DNA of 50,272 bases from assembly GCF_014845115.1 (NCBI RefSeq), contig NZ_NKUI01000061.1, positions 1 to 50,272 on the forward strand, in the 5' to 3' direction. How positions within the stretch are numbered: the first letter of the stretch is position 1; the number at the start of each line of letters is the position of its first letter. This document shows, piece after piece, positions 35,868 to 44,781 of this stretch. Both the position numbers and the translations under genes were made by a program. Under the pieces are notes generated by a model, which saw nothing but the letters and a program-made list of their open reading frames with translations, did not search any database and had not been told where the DNA came from. Origin of the DNA: Methylorubrum zatmanii. Its GTDB lineage: Bacteria; Pseudomonadota; Alphaproteobacteria; Rhizobiales; Beijerinckiaceae.

Positions 35868-37160
35868 ATGGCGAACGTCGTCGTCGTAGGCGCCCAGTGG
35901 GGCGACGAGGGCAAGGGTAAGATCGTCGATTGGCTCTCCGAGCAGGCCGACATCGTGGTCCGCTTTCAGGGCGGTCACAATGCCGGCCATACCTTGGTGG
36001 TCGGCAACGCCGTCTACAAACTCTCCCTGCTGCCCTCGGGCGTGGTGCGGCCGAACACGCTCGGCGTGATCGGCAACGGGGTCGTGCTCGATCCCTACGC
36101 CCTGGCCTCCGAAATCGACCGCCTCGCCGGCCAGGGCGTCACGGTCGGCCGCGACAACCTGCGGGTGGCCGACAACGCCACGCTGATCCTCTCGCTCCAC
36201 CGCGAACTCGACGCCCTGCGCGAGGACGGGGCACCGGGCACCAAGATCGGCACGACCAAGCGCGGCATCGGCCCGGCCTACGAGGACAAGGTCGGCCGCC
36301 GGGCGATCCGCCTGATGGATCTCGCCGAGCCCGACACCCTGCCGCCGAAAATCGAGCGGCTGCTCGCCCACCACAACGCCCTGCGGCGCGGCTTCGGGCT
36401 GGAGGAGATCTCCGAGCAGGCGATCCTCGACGAGCTGACGGGCATCGCCGAGCGGGTCCTGCCCTATCAGGACACGGTGTGGCGCCTGCTCGACGAGGCG
36501 CGCAAGGGCGGCAAGCGCATCCTGTTCGAGGGGGCGCAGGGCGCGCTGCTCGACGTCGATCACGGCACCTACCCCTTCGTCACCTCGTCCAACACGGTGG
36601 CGGGACAGGCGGCGACCGGTTCGGGCCTCGGCCCGGGCGCCATCGGCTACGTGCTCGGCATCGCCAAGGCCTACACCACCCGCGTCGGAGAGGGCCCGTT
36701 CCCGACCGAGCTGCACGACGCGATCGGCCAGCGCATCGGCGAGCGCGGCCATGAATTCGGCACGGTCACCGGGCGCAAGCGCCGCTGCGGCTGGTTCGAT
36801 GCCTGCCTCGTGCGCCAGACCGTGCAGACCTCCGGCATCGACGGCATCGCCCTGACCAAGCTCGACGTGCTCGACGGGTTCGACGAGATCAAGGTCTGCA
36901 CCGCCTACGACATCGACGGGCAGCGCTTCGACCATCTGCCGGCGAGCCAGGCGGCGCAGCAGCGGGCCGTTCCGGTCTACGAGACGATCCCCGGTTGGAC
37001 CGGCACCACGGCGGGAGCCCGTTCCTGGGCGGACCTGCCGGCCCAGGCGATCAAGTATGTGCGCCGGATCGAGGAACTGATCGGCGCGCCGGTGGCGCTG
37101 CTCTCCACCTCGCCGGAACGGGACGACACCATCCTCATGCACAACCCGTTCGAGGATTGA
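35868..37160 (+). CDS. purA: adenylosuccinate synthetase
   Basis: It joins IMP and aspartate with GTP to make adenylosuccinate, which purB then splits. The 430-residue protein starts [23 protein letters not shown] with the P-loop-like GDEGKGK, then [49 protein letters not shown] and the [10 protein letters not shown] end. Length matches the family. The upstream open frame from 35775 is ignored. A REP-like hairpin starts three bases after its stop. Confidence 0.97.
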   Translation: MANVVVVGAQWGDEGKGKIVDWLSEQADIVVRFQGGHNAGHTLVVGNAVYKLSLLPSGVVRPNTLGVIGNGVVLDPYALASEIDRLAGQGVTVGRDNLRVADNATLILSLHRELDALREDGAPGTKIGTTKRGIGPAYEDKVGRRAIRLMDLAEPDTLPPKIERLLAHHNALRRGFGLEEISEQAILDELTGIAERVLPYQDTVWRLLDEARKGGKRILFEGAQGALLDVDHGTYPFVTSSNTVAGQAATGSGLGPGAIGYVLGIAKAYTTRVGEGPFPTELHDAIGQRIGERGHEFGTVTGRKRRCGWFDACLVRQTVQTSGIDGIALTKLDVLDGFDEIKVCTAYDIDGQRFDHLPASQAAQQRAVPVYETIPGWTGTTAGARSWADLPAQAIKYVRRIEELIGAPVALLSTSPERDDTILMHNPFED

Positions 37161-37162
37161 GG

Positions 37163-37191
37163 CGGTTTACGCTTGATCGAAGCCGAAACCG
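37163..37191 (+). repeat. REP-like hairpin after purA
   Basis: CGGTTT and AAACCG bracket CTT and AAG around GATCG, an imperfect stem-loop just after the purA stop. The CGCTTGAT core resembles the palindrome at 38803-38839 and a degenerate one in copy A, so it is a member of the same family. It may also act as a terminator. Confidence 0.5.
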
Positions 37192-37343
37192 TGTCACCGA
37201 GCCTGGGCGGCGTCCAGGCAGGGATTCCGGCGCGCGACAGCGACGGGATCCCGCCGACACCGACCTCCGCATCGCCCCGCGATGGCTCGGAGGTCGCACG
37301 AGGCGCCCGGGACGGCGGGTAGGTACAGGCAGGTCCGGGCACG

Positions 37344-38804
37344 ATGGCCGACTATTATCCGTTGCTGGCACGCGCGCTCGACGCCCTGCCCGACCGATCG
37401 CCGGCACTCCGCCGAGCGGTCTACGACCGCGCACGCAGCGCCCTGATCGCGCAGCTCCGTTCCCTCGACCCGCCGGTCCCGGAGGCGGATATCGATCTGG
37501 AGCGGCAGGCGCTCGATACCGCGATCCAGCGCCTCGAAACCGAGTACGAGCCGGCCACCGCTTCCAAAGAGCCGGAGGTTGCGCCGCCGCAAATTCCTTC
37601 CCCGGCGCCGGCCGAGCCACTGCGGCCCGAGCCGCTCGTGCCGGAACCGCTGCCGCCGACTCTGCCCGAACCCGAGCCGCCGCAGGCCGTAGACAAGCCG
37701 CCGCAGGCCGCCGAAGAGCCGCACCGAGCCGCGACCGCGTCACCGGTCCTGCCGCCGGCCTCCGTGCCGGCCGGCTTCCTGCCCGACGCTCCGCCGGCAA
37801 ACGCCGAAACTCCGGCCGAGACGCTTCCTTTCATGCCTCCGCCCCGGCGGCCAAGGCTCGACGAGGCCCCGAAATCCGAGACCCCGGACGGCGCCGTCCC
37901 CTCGGCGGAGCCCCCCGCCGAGGGCGCCGCGTCCGAGGCCAACGGCCATGGCGAAGCGGTCAACGGGCGTCAGCGTCCCCGCATCGATGTGGTGACCCCG
38001 ACCGAAGGCCGCTCACGCCTTCTGCGCAATCTGTTCGTCGGCGGTGTGCTGGCGGTCGTGATCGGGCTGATCGCGGTCGCGGCCTTCTTCCTGCGCGATC
38101 AGCCCTCGGACCTGCAGCAGAGCGCGGCCGAGCAGGGTGCCCCCGCCGAGGCGCCGGACGCGAAGTTCTCCGACCGGGTCGGCGGCGAGCACCATGAGGC
38201 GGAGGCGCGCCCGAAACCGGCTTCACCGGGCGCCGTCCCGGCCCAGCCCGAGGTGACGGTGTCGCAGCGGGCGATCCTCTACGAGGAGAATCAGAGCGAT
38301 CCCCGCGCCCAGCCGATCTCCACCGGCGGACAGGCGATCTGGCGCGTGGAGGCGGTGAACGGTGAGCAGGGTCAGCCCCTGCAGACGGCCCTGCGGACCA
38401 GCGTCGAGTTCCCGGATGCCGGTCTCACCCTGACGATGACCATGCGCAAGAACCTCGATGCCACGCTGCCGGCCTCGCACACCATCGAGCTCGCCTTCAC
38501 CAATTCCGACTCCGGCGCGAAGCGCATCGTGCAGAATATCGGCCTGCTGCAGCTGAAAGACGAGGAGAGCGCCCGCGGTTCTCCGGTTTCGGGCCTGCCA
38601 GTCCGCGTGCGCGACAACCTGTTCCTGATCGGCCTGTCCTCGTTGAAGAGCGATATCGACCGCAACACCGACTTGCTGCTTCACAAGAACTGGCTCGATC
38701 TGGCGGTGACCTATACGAACGGTCAGCGGGCCGTCATCAGTTTCGAGAAGGGCAATGCCGGCGCCCAGGCAATGCAGAACGCTTTCGCGCAGTGGCGGGA
38801 CTGA
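37344..38804 (+). CDS. membrane-anchored Pro-rich protein (486 aa)
   Basis: The protein has a helical N-terminal domain (residues 1-70), a proline-rich linker with PxPEPLPP-type repeats (about 75-220), a single transmembrane segment (LLRNLFVGGVLAVVIGLIAVAAFFL, about 228-250) and a C-terminal domain of beta type (AILYEENQSDPRAQPISTGGQAIWRV; LTLTMTMRKNLDATLPASHTIELAFTNSDSGAKRIVQNIG). A gene of this layout is found next to purA in Rhizobiales; its function is unknown. It is separated from rpoH by a repeat and a hairpin. Confidence 0.75.
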   Translation: MADYYPLLARALDALPDRSPALRRAVYDRARSALIAQLRSLDPPVPEADIDLERQALDTAIQRLETEYEPATASKEPEVAPPQIPSPAPAEPLRPEPLVPEPLPPTLPEPEPPQAVDKPPQAAEEPHRAATASPVLPPASVPAGFLPDAPPANAETPAETLPFMPPPRRPRLDEAPKSETPDGAVPSAEPPAEGAASEANGHGEAVNGRQRPRIDVVTPTEGRSRLLRNLFVGGVLAVVIGLIAVAAFFLRDQPSDLQQSAAEQGAPAEAPDAKFSDRVGGEHHEAEARPKPASPGAVPAQPEVTVSQRAILYEENQSDPRAQPISTGGQAIWRVEAVNGEQGQPLQTALRTSVEFPDAGLTLTMTMRKNLDATLPASHTIELAFTNSDSGAKRIVQNIGLLQLKDEESARGSPVSGLPVRVRDNLFLIGLSSLKSDIDRNTDLLLHKNWLDLAVTYTNGQRAVISFEKGNAGAQAMQNAFAQWRD

Positions 38805-38912
38805 TACGGAATCCGCTTGATTCAAGCGGTCACCGTATCACTCAGCCCGCGCGGCGCCTGAGCGAAGCCCCAATCCGCCATCCCGAAGGGATCACCCGGA
38901 TTGGGTCTGACG
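38803..38912 (-). repeat. dispersed intergenic repeat, copy B
   Basis: A palindrome starts inside the stop codon: GATACGG, CCGCTTGA, one base, TCAAGCGG, CCGTATC (38803-38839), with two three-base mismatched joints. It is followed by GCGCGGCGCC, GAGCGAAGCCCCAATCCGCC and GAAGGGATC. It runs opposite to copy A. Both copies adjoin a stop codon. Confidence 0.6.
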
Positions 38913-39001
38913 CGTTCACGCCACGCGTTGCACGTCTTCGATTAAAGGCCTCGCACCGATGGGCGCGGGACTTTGCGCGATCGATCGAAAGGCTGCCCTA
39001 A

Positions 39002-39038
39002 CGACGAAGCCCGGCCAGGGGATGGCCGGGCTTCGTCG
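39002..39038 (-). terminator. rpoH terminator hairpin
   Basis: CGACGAAGCCCGGCC (39002-39016) and GGCCGGGCTTCGTCG (39024-39038) form a perfect 15-bp stem with a seven-base loop, 41 bases past the rpoH stop. It has no clear T-run on either strand, so it may rely on the very stable stem; it probably also stops the convergent membrane-protein transcript. Confidence 0.65.
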
Positions 39039-39079
39039 GATCAGGGCGGAGTCGGGAACCGTAAGGGCTCCCGCAGACC

Positions 39080-39973
39080 TCAGGAAATCCGCGCCTCGGT
39101 CCGCGGCAATTCGCGGGTGGCGAGGTTGCGCTTGACCGCTTCCTGCACCTTCTCGAAGGCGCGGACCTCGATCTGGCGGACGCGCTCGCGGGAGACGCCG
39201 AATTCGCCGGACAGATCCTCCAGGGTGATCGGATCGTCGGCGAGCCGCCGTGCCTCGAAGATGCGCCGCTCGCGCGGGTTCAGCACGCCGAGCGCGTCGC
39301 GCAGGGCCGAGAGACGGTTGCGCCCCTCTTCCTCGCGGGCGAGCACGGTCTCCTGGCTCGGGCTGTTGTCCACGAGCCAGTCCTGCCACTCGCCCTCGCC
39401 CTCCTCGCGCAGGGGCGCGTTGAGCGAGGTATCGCCGGAGAGGCGGCGGTTCATGTCGATCACGTCCTGCTCGGGCACACCGAGCGAGGTGGCGATCTGC
39501 TGAACCTGCTCGGGGCGCAGATCGCCCTCGTCGAGGGCCGAGATGCGGCCCTTGGCCTTGCGCAGGTTGAAGAACAGCTTCTTCTGGTTGGCGGTGGTGC
39601 CCATCTTCACGAGCGACCACGAGCGCAGGATGTATTCCTGGATCGCCGCCTTGATCCACCACATCGCGTAGGTGGCCAGCCGGAAGCCCTTGTCCGGATC
39701 GAACCGCTTGACGGCCTGCATCAGGCCGACATTGCCCTCGGACACGACTTCGCTGATCGGCAGGCCGTAGCCGCGATAGCCCATGGCGATCTTGGCCACG
39801 AGGCGCAGGTGCGAGGTCACGAGGCGATGCGCCGCCTCGCGGTCGCCCTGGTCGCGCCAGCTCTTGGCGAGGGTAAACTCCTCCGCCGGCTCCAGCATCG
39901 GGAACTTGCGGATCTCATCGAGGTAGCGCGAAAGGCCTCCCTCGTTGGCAAGCACGGGCAGTGCGCCAGCCAT
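39080..39973 (-). CDS. rpoH: RNA polymerase sigma-32 factor RpoH
   Basis: It directs transcription of heat-shock genes. The 297-residue protein has region 2 (EVVSEGNVGLMQAVKRFDPDKGFRLATYAMWWIKAAIQEYIL), the RpoH box QKKLFFNLRKAKGR that distinguishes heat-shock sigma factors from RpoD, and region 4 (LEDLSGEFGVSRERVRQIEVRAFEKVQEAV). ATG 39973 follows GGAGGTGCAC, so the open frame continuing to 40054 is not used. Alphaproteobacteria often have several rpoH copies; this is one. Neighbour is the pseudouridine synthase. Confidence 0.95.
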   Translation of the reverse strand: MAGALPVLANEGGLSRYLDEIRKFPMLEPAEEFTLAKSWRDQGDREAAHRLVTSHLRLVAKIAMGYRGYGLPISEVVSEGNVGLMQAVKRFDPDKGFRLATYAMWWIKAAIQEYILRSWSLVKMGTTANQKKLFFNLRKAKGRISALDEGDLRPEQVQQIATSLGVPEQDVIDMNRRLSGDTSLNAPLREEGEGEWQDWLVDNSPSQETVLAREEEGRNRLSALRDALGVLNPRERRIFEARRLADDPITLEDLSGEFGVSRERVRQIEVRAFEKVQEAVKRNLATRELPRTEARIS

Positions 39974-40202
39974 GTGCACCTCCTTCAACAGCCCCCCTTC
40001 GGGCGGGGCCCAAGCGCATGGCCGCTCTCTTGAGCCGGCCATGCCGCTTCCCATTTTCTAATGGAAATTCGTAATGCCCGGTAGCGGCCGACGCTGTTCA
40101 CGCAGGGTCCCAACGCGCGAACCGGAGTCCGGGTTTAACGTGTCACGGGCGCGCACCGGCCGCTGTGCCGAAACGCACCTTTCCCATGCCTCGCGCCGCG
40201 TC

Positions 40203-41234
40203 TCATCCGAGCGCCGCGAGCAGCCTCGAAAAATCCTCCGGCACCGGGCTCTCGAAGCGCAGGCGTTCGCCCGAGCGCGGATGCAGGAAGCCGAGTTCGG
40301 CCGCGTGCAGCGCCTGACGCCCGAGGTCGCTCAAGGCGGCGCGGGCGGGCTCGGCCAAGCGGGCCGCTTTGGTCTTGAAGGCGCCGCCATAGACCGGATC
40401 TCCCAGGAGCGGGTGGCCGCGATGGCTCAGATGCACCCGGATCTGGTGGGTGCGCCCTGTCTCCAGGCGGCAGCGCAGCAGCGCCGTGACGCCATCCGCG
40501 CCGGGCAGGGCCTCGACCCGGTAATGGGTGATCGCCTCCCGGCCCTCTCCCTCGCGCACGACCGCGATCTTCTCGCGATTGTGGCGCGAGCGGGCGAGGT
40601 TCGCCCGGATCGTCCCGTGACGCGGCTCCGGCACATTCCAGACGAGGGCGAGATAGGCCCGCTCCAGGGCTCCGTTGCGGCCATGATCGGCGAACTGGGC
40701 CGAGAGCCCCTGGTGAGCGAGGTCGTTCTTGGCGACGACGAGCAGGCCGCTGGTATCCTTGTCGAGGCGGTGGACGATACCGGGACGGCGCACGCCGCCG
40801 ATGCCGGACAGGCTCGCTCCGCAATGGGCGATCAGCCGGTTCACCAGGGTGCCGTCCTCGTGCCCCGCCGCCGGATGCACGACGAGCCCCGCCGGCTTGT
40901 CGATGACGATGAGATCCTCGTCCTCGTGGACGACGGTAAGCGGCAGCGCCTCGCCCATCGGTTCGGCGGGAAGCGGCGCCGGCACGCTCAGGTCGAGCCG
41001 GCAGCCTGCGCCGACCTTGCGCGCGGGATCGCGCAGGACCGCTCCGTCACAGCGCACGAGGCCGTCGCGCACCAGCGCCTGGAGCCGGGCTCGGGACAGA
41101 TCCTCGAAGGCCCGGGCAAGGGCGCGGTCGAGCCGCTCGGGCGACGCACCGTCATCGAGGACGACACTGCGCTCCTCGTTCGCGCCGGACGTCGTGGAAA
41201 GCACCGTGGAGGACACCGTGAGAATTCTCGTCAT
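40203..41234 (-). CDS. RluD-family 23S rRNA pseudouridine synthase
   Basis: The 343-residue protein has an S4 RNA-binding domain near residue 31-75 (PERLDRALARAFEDLSRARLQALVRDGLVRCDG), then the synthase core with the catalytic Asp158 in HRLDKDTSGLLV and the later RTHQIRVHLSHRGHPLLGDPVYGG. This is the RluA/RluD family that modifies large-subunit rRNA. ATG 41234 overlaps, as ATGA, the stop of the integrase frame that crosses the tRNA gene. RluD (positions 1911/1915/1917) is most likely. Confidence 0.9.
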   Translation of the reverse strand: MTRILTVSSTVLSTTSGANEERSVVLDDGASPERLDRALARAFEDLSRARLQALVRDGLVRCDGAVLRDPARKVGAGCRLDLSVPAPLPAEPMGEALPLTVVHEDEDLIVIDKPAGLVVHPAAGHEDGTLVNRLIAHCGASLSGIGGVRRPGIVHRLDKDTSGLLVVAKNDLAHQGLSAQFADHGRNGALERAYLALVWNVPEPRHGTIRANLARSRHNREKIAVVREGEGREAITHYRVEALPGADGVTALLRCRLETGRTHQIRVHLSHRGHPLLGDPVYGGAFKTKAARLAEPARAALSDLGRQALHAAELGFLHPRSGERLRFESPVPEDFSRLLAALG

Positions 41235-42511
41235 TTCGCCCCGGAAACCGCTTGCGGGAGCCGAAACGCCTCGCTATACGAACCCCGGTCGGGCCGGAAG
41301 CTCCCATCGTCTAGCGGTCTAGGACGTCGCCCTCTCACGGCGAAAACAGGGGTTCGATTCCCCTTGGGAGCGCCACCGGGGTTCTCAAACGCTTGTTTGT
41401 TCTTGCGTTTCCAGGCCGAAGGTCCCACCCCGTCCTGGGAGGACTGCTTCGGTGGGACCCGGGCGTCGGAACCGCTCCTTCGAGGCAGTAGCGCCATCGC
41501 ATCGTCGGCGAGGCGTGCGCGCTGAGCTTCCCGCGTGTAGCGTTCGACCTCCTCCAGCGTCCGATGTCCGGTGATCGCCATGATCTGATGCGGCGTCGCC
41601 CCGCGTTCCGCGAGCCTCGCGGCCGTGGCCTTGCGGCACCCGTGCGCGGAGCAATGCGGAAGTGCGGCCTGGATGCACCATTCCTTGAAGCGGTTGCCGA
41701 ACCCGTTGGGCGAGAAGGAACGGCCGTAGTCCGTCTCGAGAAAGGACGGGCAGCTCGACGGGGGAACGGAAGCAATGGCTTCCGCGAGGTCGGGATGGAT
41801 CGGAATGTCCATGGCCACCGGCGCGCGGTGCTCGTTCTTCGCCTGGACGTAGCGCATGCGACCCGCGGAGACGTGACGCGGCCCGAGCCTCACGACGTCC
41901 TCGCGCCGTCCCGCGGTGTAGAGCAGCAGAGCCAGCGCGAGGCGTGCTTTCGTGCCGAGCGGGTGAACGGCCTCGTAGGCTTCGACCTCGGTCAGGGACC
42001 AGGAGTGGTGACCCTTCGAAGCGTAGCGCACCCGCTTCACCTCACGCGTCGGATCGCCCGGCGCGAGGTCATGTTCGACCGCCCACGAGAACAAGGCGCG
42101 AAGCGCCTTCAGGAGAGTGTTGGCTGCCGCAGGCGTCCCGCGCCTCGAGTCGCGCATCTGGCGCACGTGTCGTGCGAGCAATCGCCGGATCAGCTTACCG
42201 CCATGCGCCTCGCAGGCCGCCTCGAGCCCGCGACGCCGCCAGGCCTGCGTCGAAGGATCGAGCGCTCCGAACGCTGAGCTGCCGAGGTACCGTTCGCAGA
42301 TCGATCGAAACGAACCCGGTCGGACCTCCGCGCACGCGGTCGCCGCCGGGGCGTCGCCGGCAAGGCAGCGGTCGTACGTCTCCATGAAGATTTTCGAGCC
42401 CGGCTTCCCTCGCAGGCGCGTCTTCGGGTCCGGTCGGCGCCGGAAGTAGTAGCGGACGTTGCCGTGCCGATCGACGTCGGACACGACGAACTTCAGACGC
42501 AGCATGACCAT
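41231..42511 (-). CDS. tyrosine recombinase (integrase 1), frame runs through tRNA-Glu
   Basis: The protein has the phage-integrase fold: an N-terminal arm (FVVSDVDRHGNVRYYFRRRP), a SAM-like domain, then the catalytic TAGRREDVVR arginine, SAHGCRK with the H-x-x-R pair, TGHRTLEEVERYT with the second His and the Tyr nucleophile. About residue 340 on, the frame reads GAPKGNRTPVFAVRGRRPRPLDDG, the translation of antisense tRNA-Glu, so the true recombinase ends earlier and the tail comes from the host. The stop makes an ATGA overlap with rluD. The start is ATG 42511 or 42505. Confidence 0.85.
   Translation of the reverse strand: MVMLRLKFVVSDVDRHGNVRYYFRRRPDPKTRLRGKPGSKIFMETYDRCLAGDAPAATACAEVRPGSFRSICERYLGSSAFGALDPSTQAWRRRGLEAACEAHGGKLIRRLLARHVRQMRDSRRGTPAAANTLLKALRALFSWAVEHDLAPGDPTREVKRVRYASKGHHSWSLTEVEAYEAVHPLGTKARLALALLLYTAGRREDVVRLGPRHVSAGRMRYVQAKNEHRAPVAMDIPIHPDLAEAIASVPPSSCPSFLETDYGRSFSPNGFGNRFKEWCIQAALPHCSAHGCRKATAARLAERGATPHQIMAITGHRTLEEVERYTREAQRARLADDAMALLPRRSGSDARVPPKQSSQDGVGPSAWKRKNKQAFENPGGAPKGNRTPVFAVRGRRPRPLDDGSFRPDRGSYSEAFRLPQAVSGAK
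41300..41375 (+). tRNA. tRNA-Glu (CTC)
   Basis: The cloverleaf is complete: acceptor GCTCCCA (41300-41306) with TGGGAGC (41365-41371), discriminator G and encoded CCA; D-arm with TAGCGGTCTAGGA; anticodon stem TCGCC/GGCGA around loop CTCTCAC, giving anticodon CTC for GAG glutamate; T-arm with GGGGTTCGATTCCCC. It is the integration target; its 3' half is likely the attachment core. Confidence 0.95.
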
Positions 42512-43058
42512 GGAGAGACGTCCGCTTCGCGGCAATCCTGCATGGAGCATTCCCGATGCCGGACCCGACCGCAAGATCACGATGTTCGCGGACCTCGACT
42601 CGGCCGGTCGAAGCAATGAAGCGGCCCGGGGCCGTACCGATCCGACGATGGGTCCGGTTCGACCGGAATGGGTCTTTGCGCACCGGTCCGACGAGTCGGC
42701 TGACGGCGGCCTGATCCCGGATCGGAGGAGCGGTGTCGCGGTTCCGGAGTTCCGTGTGCGGCACGGCGCAAAAGGCGATTGGGAGAGGGGTACGGTGCAG
42801 CCGCCCCGATTGGAATCCCAAGCGCTCGAACCGCCTCCGAAGCACCGACTTCAGTCGCCCTCTGGGAGCGGCCTCCTCACGAGAATGAGACACAGCGATG
42901 CGCTTACCCAGTTCGCGATCCGAAAGCGGCTTCGATCCGCTCGCTAGGGACAGCGAACGGAACTACGAAGGATTGCGCTCTTCCTCTACGCTTGGCACGC
43001 GGCATTTCCGTTCAACCGGATTGGGAGCCGGGCAGCGGAGCGGTTCGCTGAACCAAGA
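42512..43058. other. gap between integrase genes
   Basis: 547 bases upstream of integrase 1 and downstream of integrase 2. It holds no gene I can defend. TTGGGAGC at 43021-43028 matches the last bases of tRNA-Glu in the same orientation, just past the integrase 2 stop, and is a weak candidate for a second attachment core. A TTCGAG...TTGGGATTCCA fragment near 42810-42832, on the minus strand, is also tRNA-like but degenerate. Confidence 0.4.
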
Positions 43059-44162
43059 TCAGGCGGACGAATCCGAGGGACGGTTCGCGGGGATCGTCGA
43101 TCCCGCACTCCTCCGGTCCGGCAGCAGGGCCATGGCGGTGTCGGCCATCTGCGCACGCAGGGCACTCCTCGTGTATCGCTCGACCTCCGCGAGCGACTGG
43201 TGGCCGGTGACAGACATGATCTGGTGTGCCGTAGCCCCGCGGGTCGCGAGCCTTGCAGCCGCGGCCTTCCGGCAGCCGTGTGCCGAGCAATGCGGAAGTC
43301 CGGCCTGGATGCACCACTTCTTGAACCTGTTTCCGAAACCGTTCGGCGTGAAGGGGCGGCCGTAATGCGTCAGGATGAAGATCGCTCCGCTCGGCTGCGC
43401 CGCGGCGATCGCTTCGGCGAGATCCGGATGGACAGGGATGTCGATCAAGACTGGGGCGCGATCCTCGTTTTTCCCCTGGACGAACCTGAACCGCCCAACG
43501 GCGAGGTTGTGCGGACCGAACCTAACGACGTCTTCGCGGCGACCTGCGGTGTAGAGCAGGAGCTCCAGCGCCAGCCTGGCTGTCGTTCCGACAAGGTGGG
43601 CGGCCTCGTAGGCTTCCACCTCCGACGGGCTCCAGGGATGGAAGCCCTTCTTCGCGTATTTCAGGAAATCCACGTTCCGGGTCGGATCGGAGGACGCGCG
43701 GCCATTCTCGTTGGCCCACTTGAACAGAGCCTTCAACGCCTTCAGCATCGTGTTCGCAGCCGCAGGCGTTTCCCTCTTCCCGTTGCGCAGCGTGCGGACA
43801 TGACGCGCCTGCATCATGGCGACCCGCTTCGTGCCATGGGCCTCGCTGATCTCGTCCAGTGCCCGGCGTTGCCAGGCTCGCGTCGAGACATCGAGGCTTT
43901 TGAACTCCGGACTGCCGAGATAGGCGAGACGGAGCGCGGCGAAGGAGCCAGGCGCGGCAGGAACGCTTCTCGACTTCCGTTCCGGAATTTTGCCGTCCAG
44001 ACAGTCATAGTATTTGTTCATGAAGGCTTCGGAACCCGGAATTCCCTCGAGGCGGACCTTTGGTGCCGGGCGGCGCCGAAAATAGTATCTGACGTTGTCA
44101 TGCCTATCTGTGTCGGAGACGACGTACTCCGGGAGCTCCGCGGTTCCACGCTTCAATCCCAT
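43059..44162 (-). CDS. tyrosine recombinase (integrase 2)
   Basis: The 367-residue protein is clearly related to integrase 1 along its whole length, with most residues identical in the catalytic half. It keeps YTAGRREDVVRFGPHNL (Arg), SAHGCRKAAAARL (His-x-x-Arg), TGHQSLAEVERYTRSA (His, Tyr) and the N-terminal arm VVSDTDRHDNVRYYFRRRP. Its ATG at 44162 lies 10 bases inside the preceding excisionase gene, so translation is coupled. It stops at 43059 without running through a tRNA. It is likely the active recombinase of a second element. Confidence 0.88.
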   Translation of the reverse strand: MGLKRGTAELPEYVVSDTDRHDNVRYYFRRRPAPKVRLEGIPGSEAFMNKYYDCLDGKIPERKSRSVPAAPGSFAALRLAYLGSPEFKSLDVSTRAWQRRALDEISEAHGTKRVAMMQARHVRTLRNGKRETPAAANTMLKALKALFKWANENGRASSDPTRNVDFLKYAKKGFHPWSPSEVEAYEAAHLVGTTARLALELLLYTAGRREDVVRFGPHNLAVGRFRFVQGKNEDRAPVLIDIPVHPDLAEAIAAAQPSGAIFILTHYGRPFTPNGFGNRFKKWCIQAGLPHCSAHGCRKAAAARLATRGATAHQIMSVTGHQSLAEVERYTRSALRAQMADTAMALLPDRRSAGSTIPANRPSDSSA

Positions 44163-44392
44163 TCGTTGTCCTCCCCATCTCCATCGGCGAGAGCATCCCA
44201 GGCCGCGTCGAGCTTTCGGAGATCCCATCGGACGCATCCGCGCAGAGTGTTCGGGTCTGGCATCAGCTTGTCCTCGACGAGTTTGTCGAAGGTCGACGTA
44301 CTGACCCCGACGTAGCGGGCAGCCTCCTCTCGCTTCAGGCCCCGCCGTGGTTCCCAGACGAGCCTTGGGGTAGCTTCGTCGCGCCGACTCAT
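44153..44392 (-). CDS. excisionase-like HTH protein (79 aa)
   Basis: From ATG 44392 the protein has a small MerR/AlpA-type helix-turn-helix: GLKREEAARYVGVSTSTFDKLVEDKLMPDPNTLRGCVRWDLRKLDAAWDAL. Such DNA-bending proteins, often called excisionases or AlpA-like, work with tyrosine recombinases to excise genetic elements. It overlaps integrase 2 by 10 bases and probably shares its promoter. The open frame to 44506 upstream is not needed. Confidence 0.75.
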   Translation of the reverse strand: MSRRDEATPRLVWEPRRGLKREEAARYVGVSTSTFDKLVEDKLMPDPNTLRGCVRWDLRKLDAAWDALADGDGEDNEWD

Positions 44393-44697
44393 CGGAAAGT
44401 CCGCCGCCGTCCGATGTGCCGGAACCAGATTCCACCTGCCTGCGAGAAGAGCCTGCGGTCGCGAAGACCGCCTGCTGCCGACCCGACGCGTGGCGCTGGC
44501 ATCCACACTGCGATTATGTGGATGTCCACCGTTCCAGGCACGGCGCCGCCGGTCGCGCGCACAGTGGGCGCATCGGAGCGTAGGAGCCGGAATTGAGGCG
44601 GAGATGGGCGCTCGAATAGGCGCCCGACGGGAACGGGTATTGGCCGCGTCTGCTCGACCCGCCGGATAGAAAATGCGGAAAGAAGGCTGATGGTCAT
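44389..44697 (-). CDS. possible small ORF upstream of excisionase (102 aa)
   Basis: The frame from ATG 44697 (MTISLLSAFSIRRVEQTRPIPV) ends with TGA overlapping the excisionase ATG by ATGA, which suggests a real first gene of the operon. No ribosome-binding site is evident, and no domain is recognised; its composition is Arg-rich. It may be chance. Confidence 0.3.
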   Translation of the reverse strand: MTISLLSAFSIRRVEQTRPIPVPVGRLFERPSPPQFRLLRSDAPTVRATGGAVPGTVDIHIIAVWMPAPRVGSAAGGLRDRRLFSQAGGIWFRHIGRRRTFR

Positions 44698-44738
44698 GGC
44701 GGACGGATGTCCGTGGCAGTCATCGCTGTTCGGCCGCC

Positions 44739-44781
44739 ATACAACCCTATATAGGGTAAAAGCGTCAACCCCTTTTAGGGT
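44739..44781 (-). promoter_or_regulatory. putative excisionase-integrase promoter with two operators
   Basis: On the minus strand, TTGACG (44763-44768) and TTGTAT (44739-44744) are 18 bases apart. Two palindrome-like operators overlap them: CAACCCTATATAGGGT (44742-44757) covers spacer and -10, and CAACCCCTTTTAGGGT (44766-44781) covers the -35. Their centres are 24 bp apart. The second abuts the repressor stop codon. This reads as a repressor-controlled promoter of the excision operon. Confidence 0.55.

Noticed and set aside
42777..42832. tRNA-like T-arm fragment on the minus strand
   Set aside because: It keeps only GGTTCGA and TTGGGA at altered spacing; too weak to call a duplicated attachment site.
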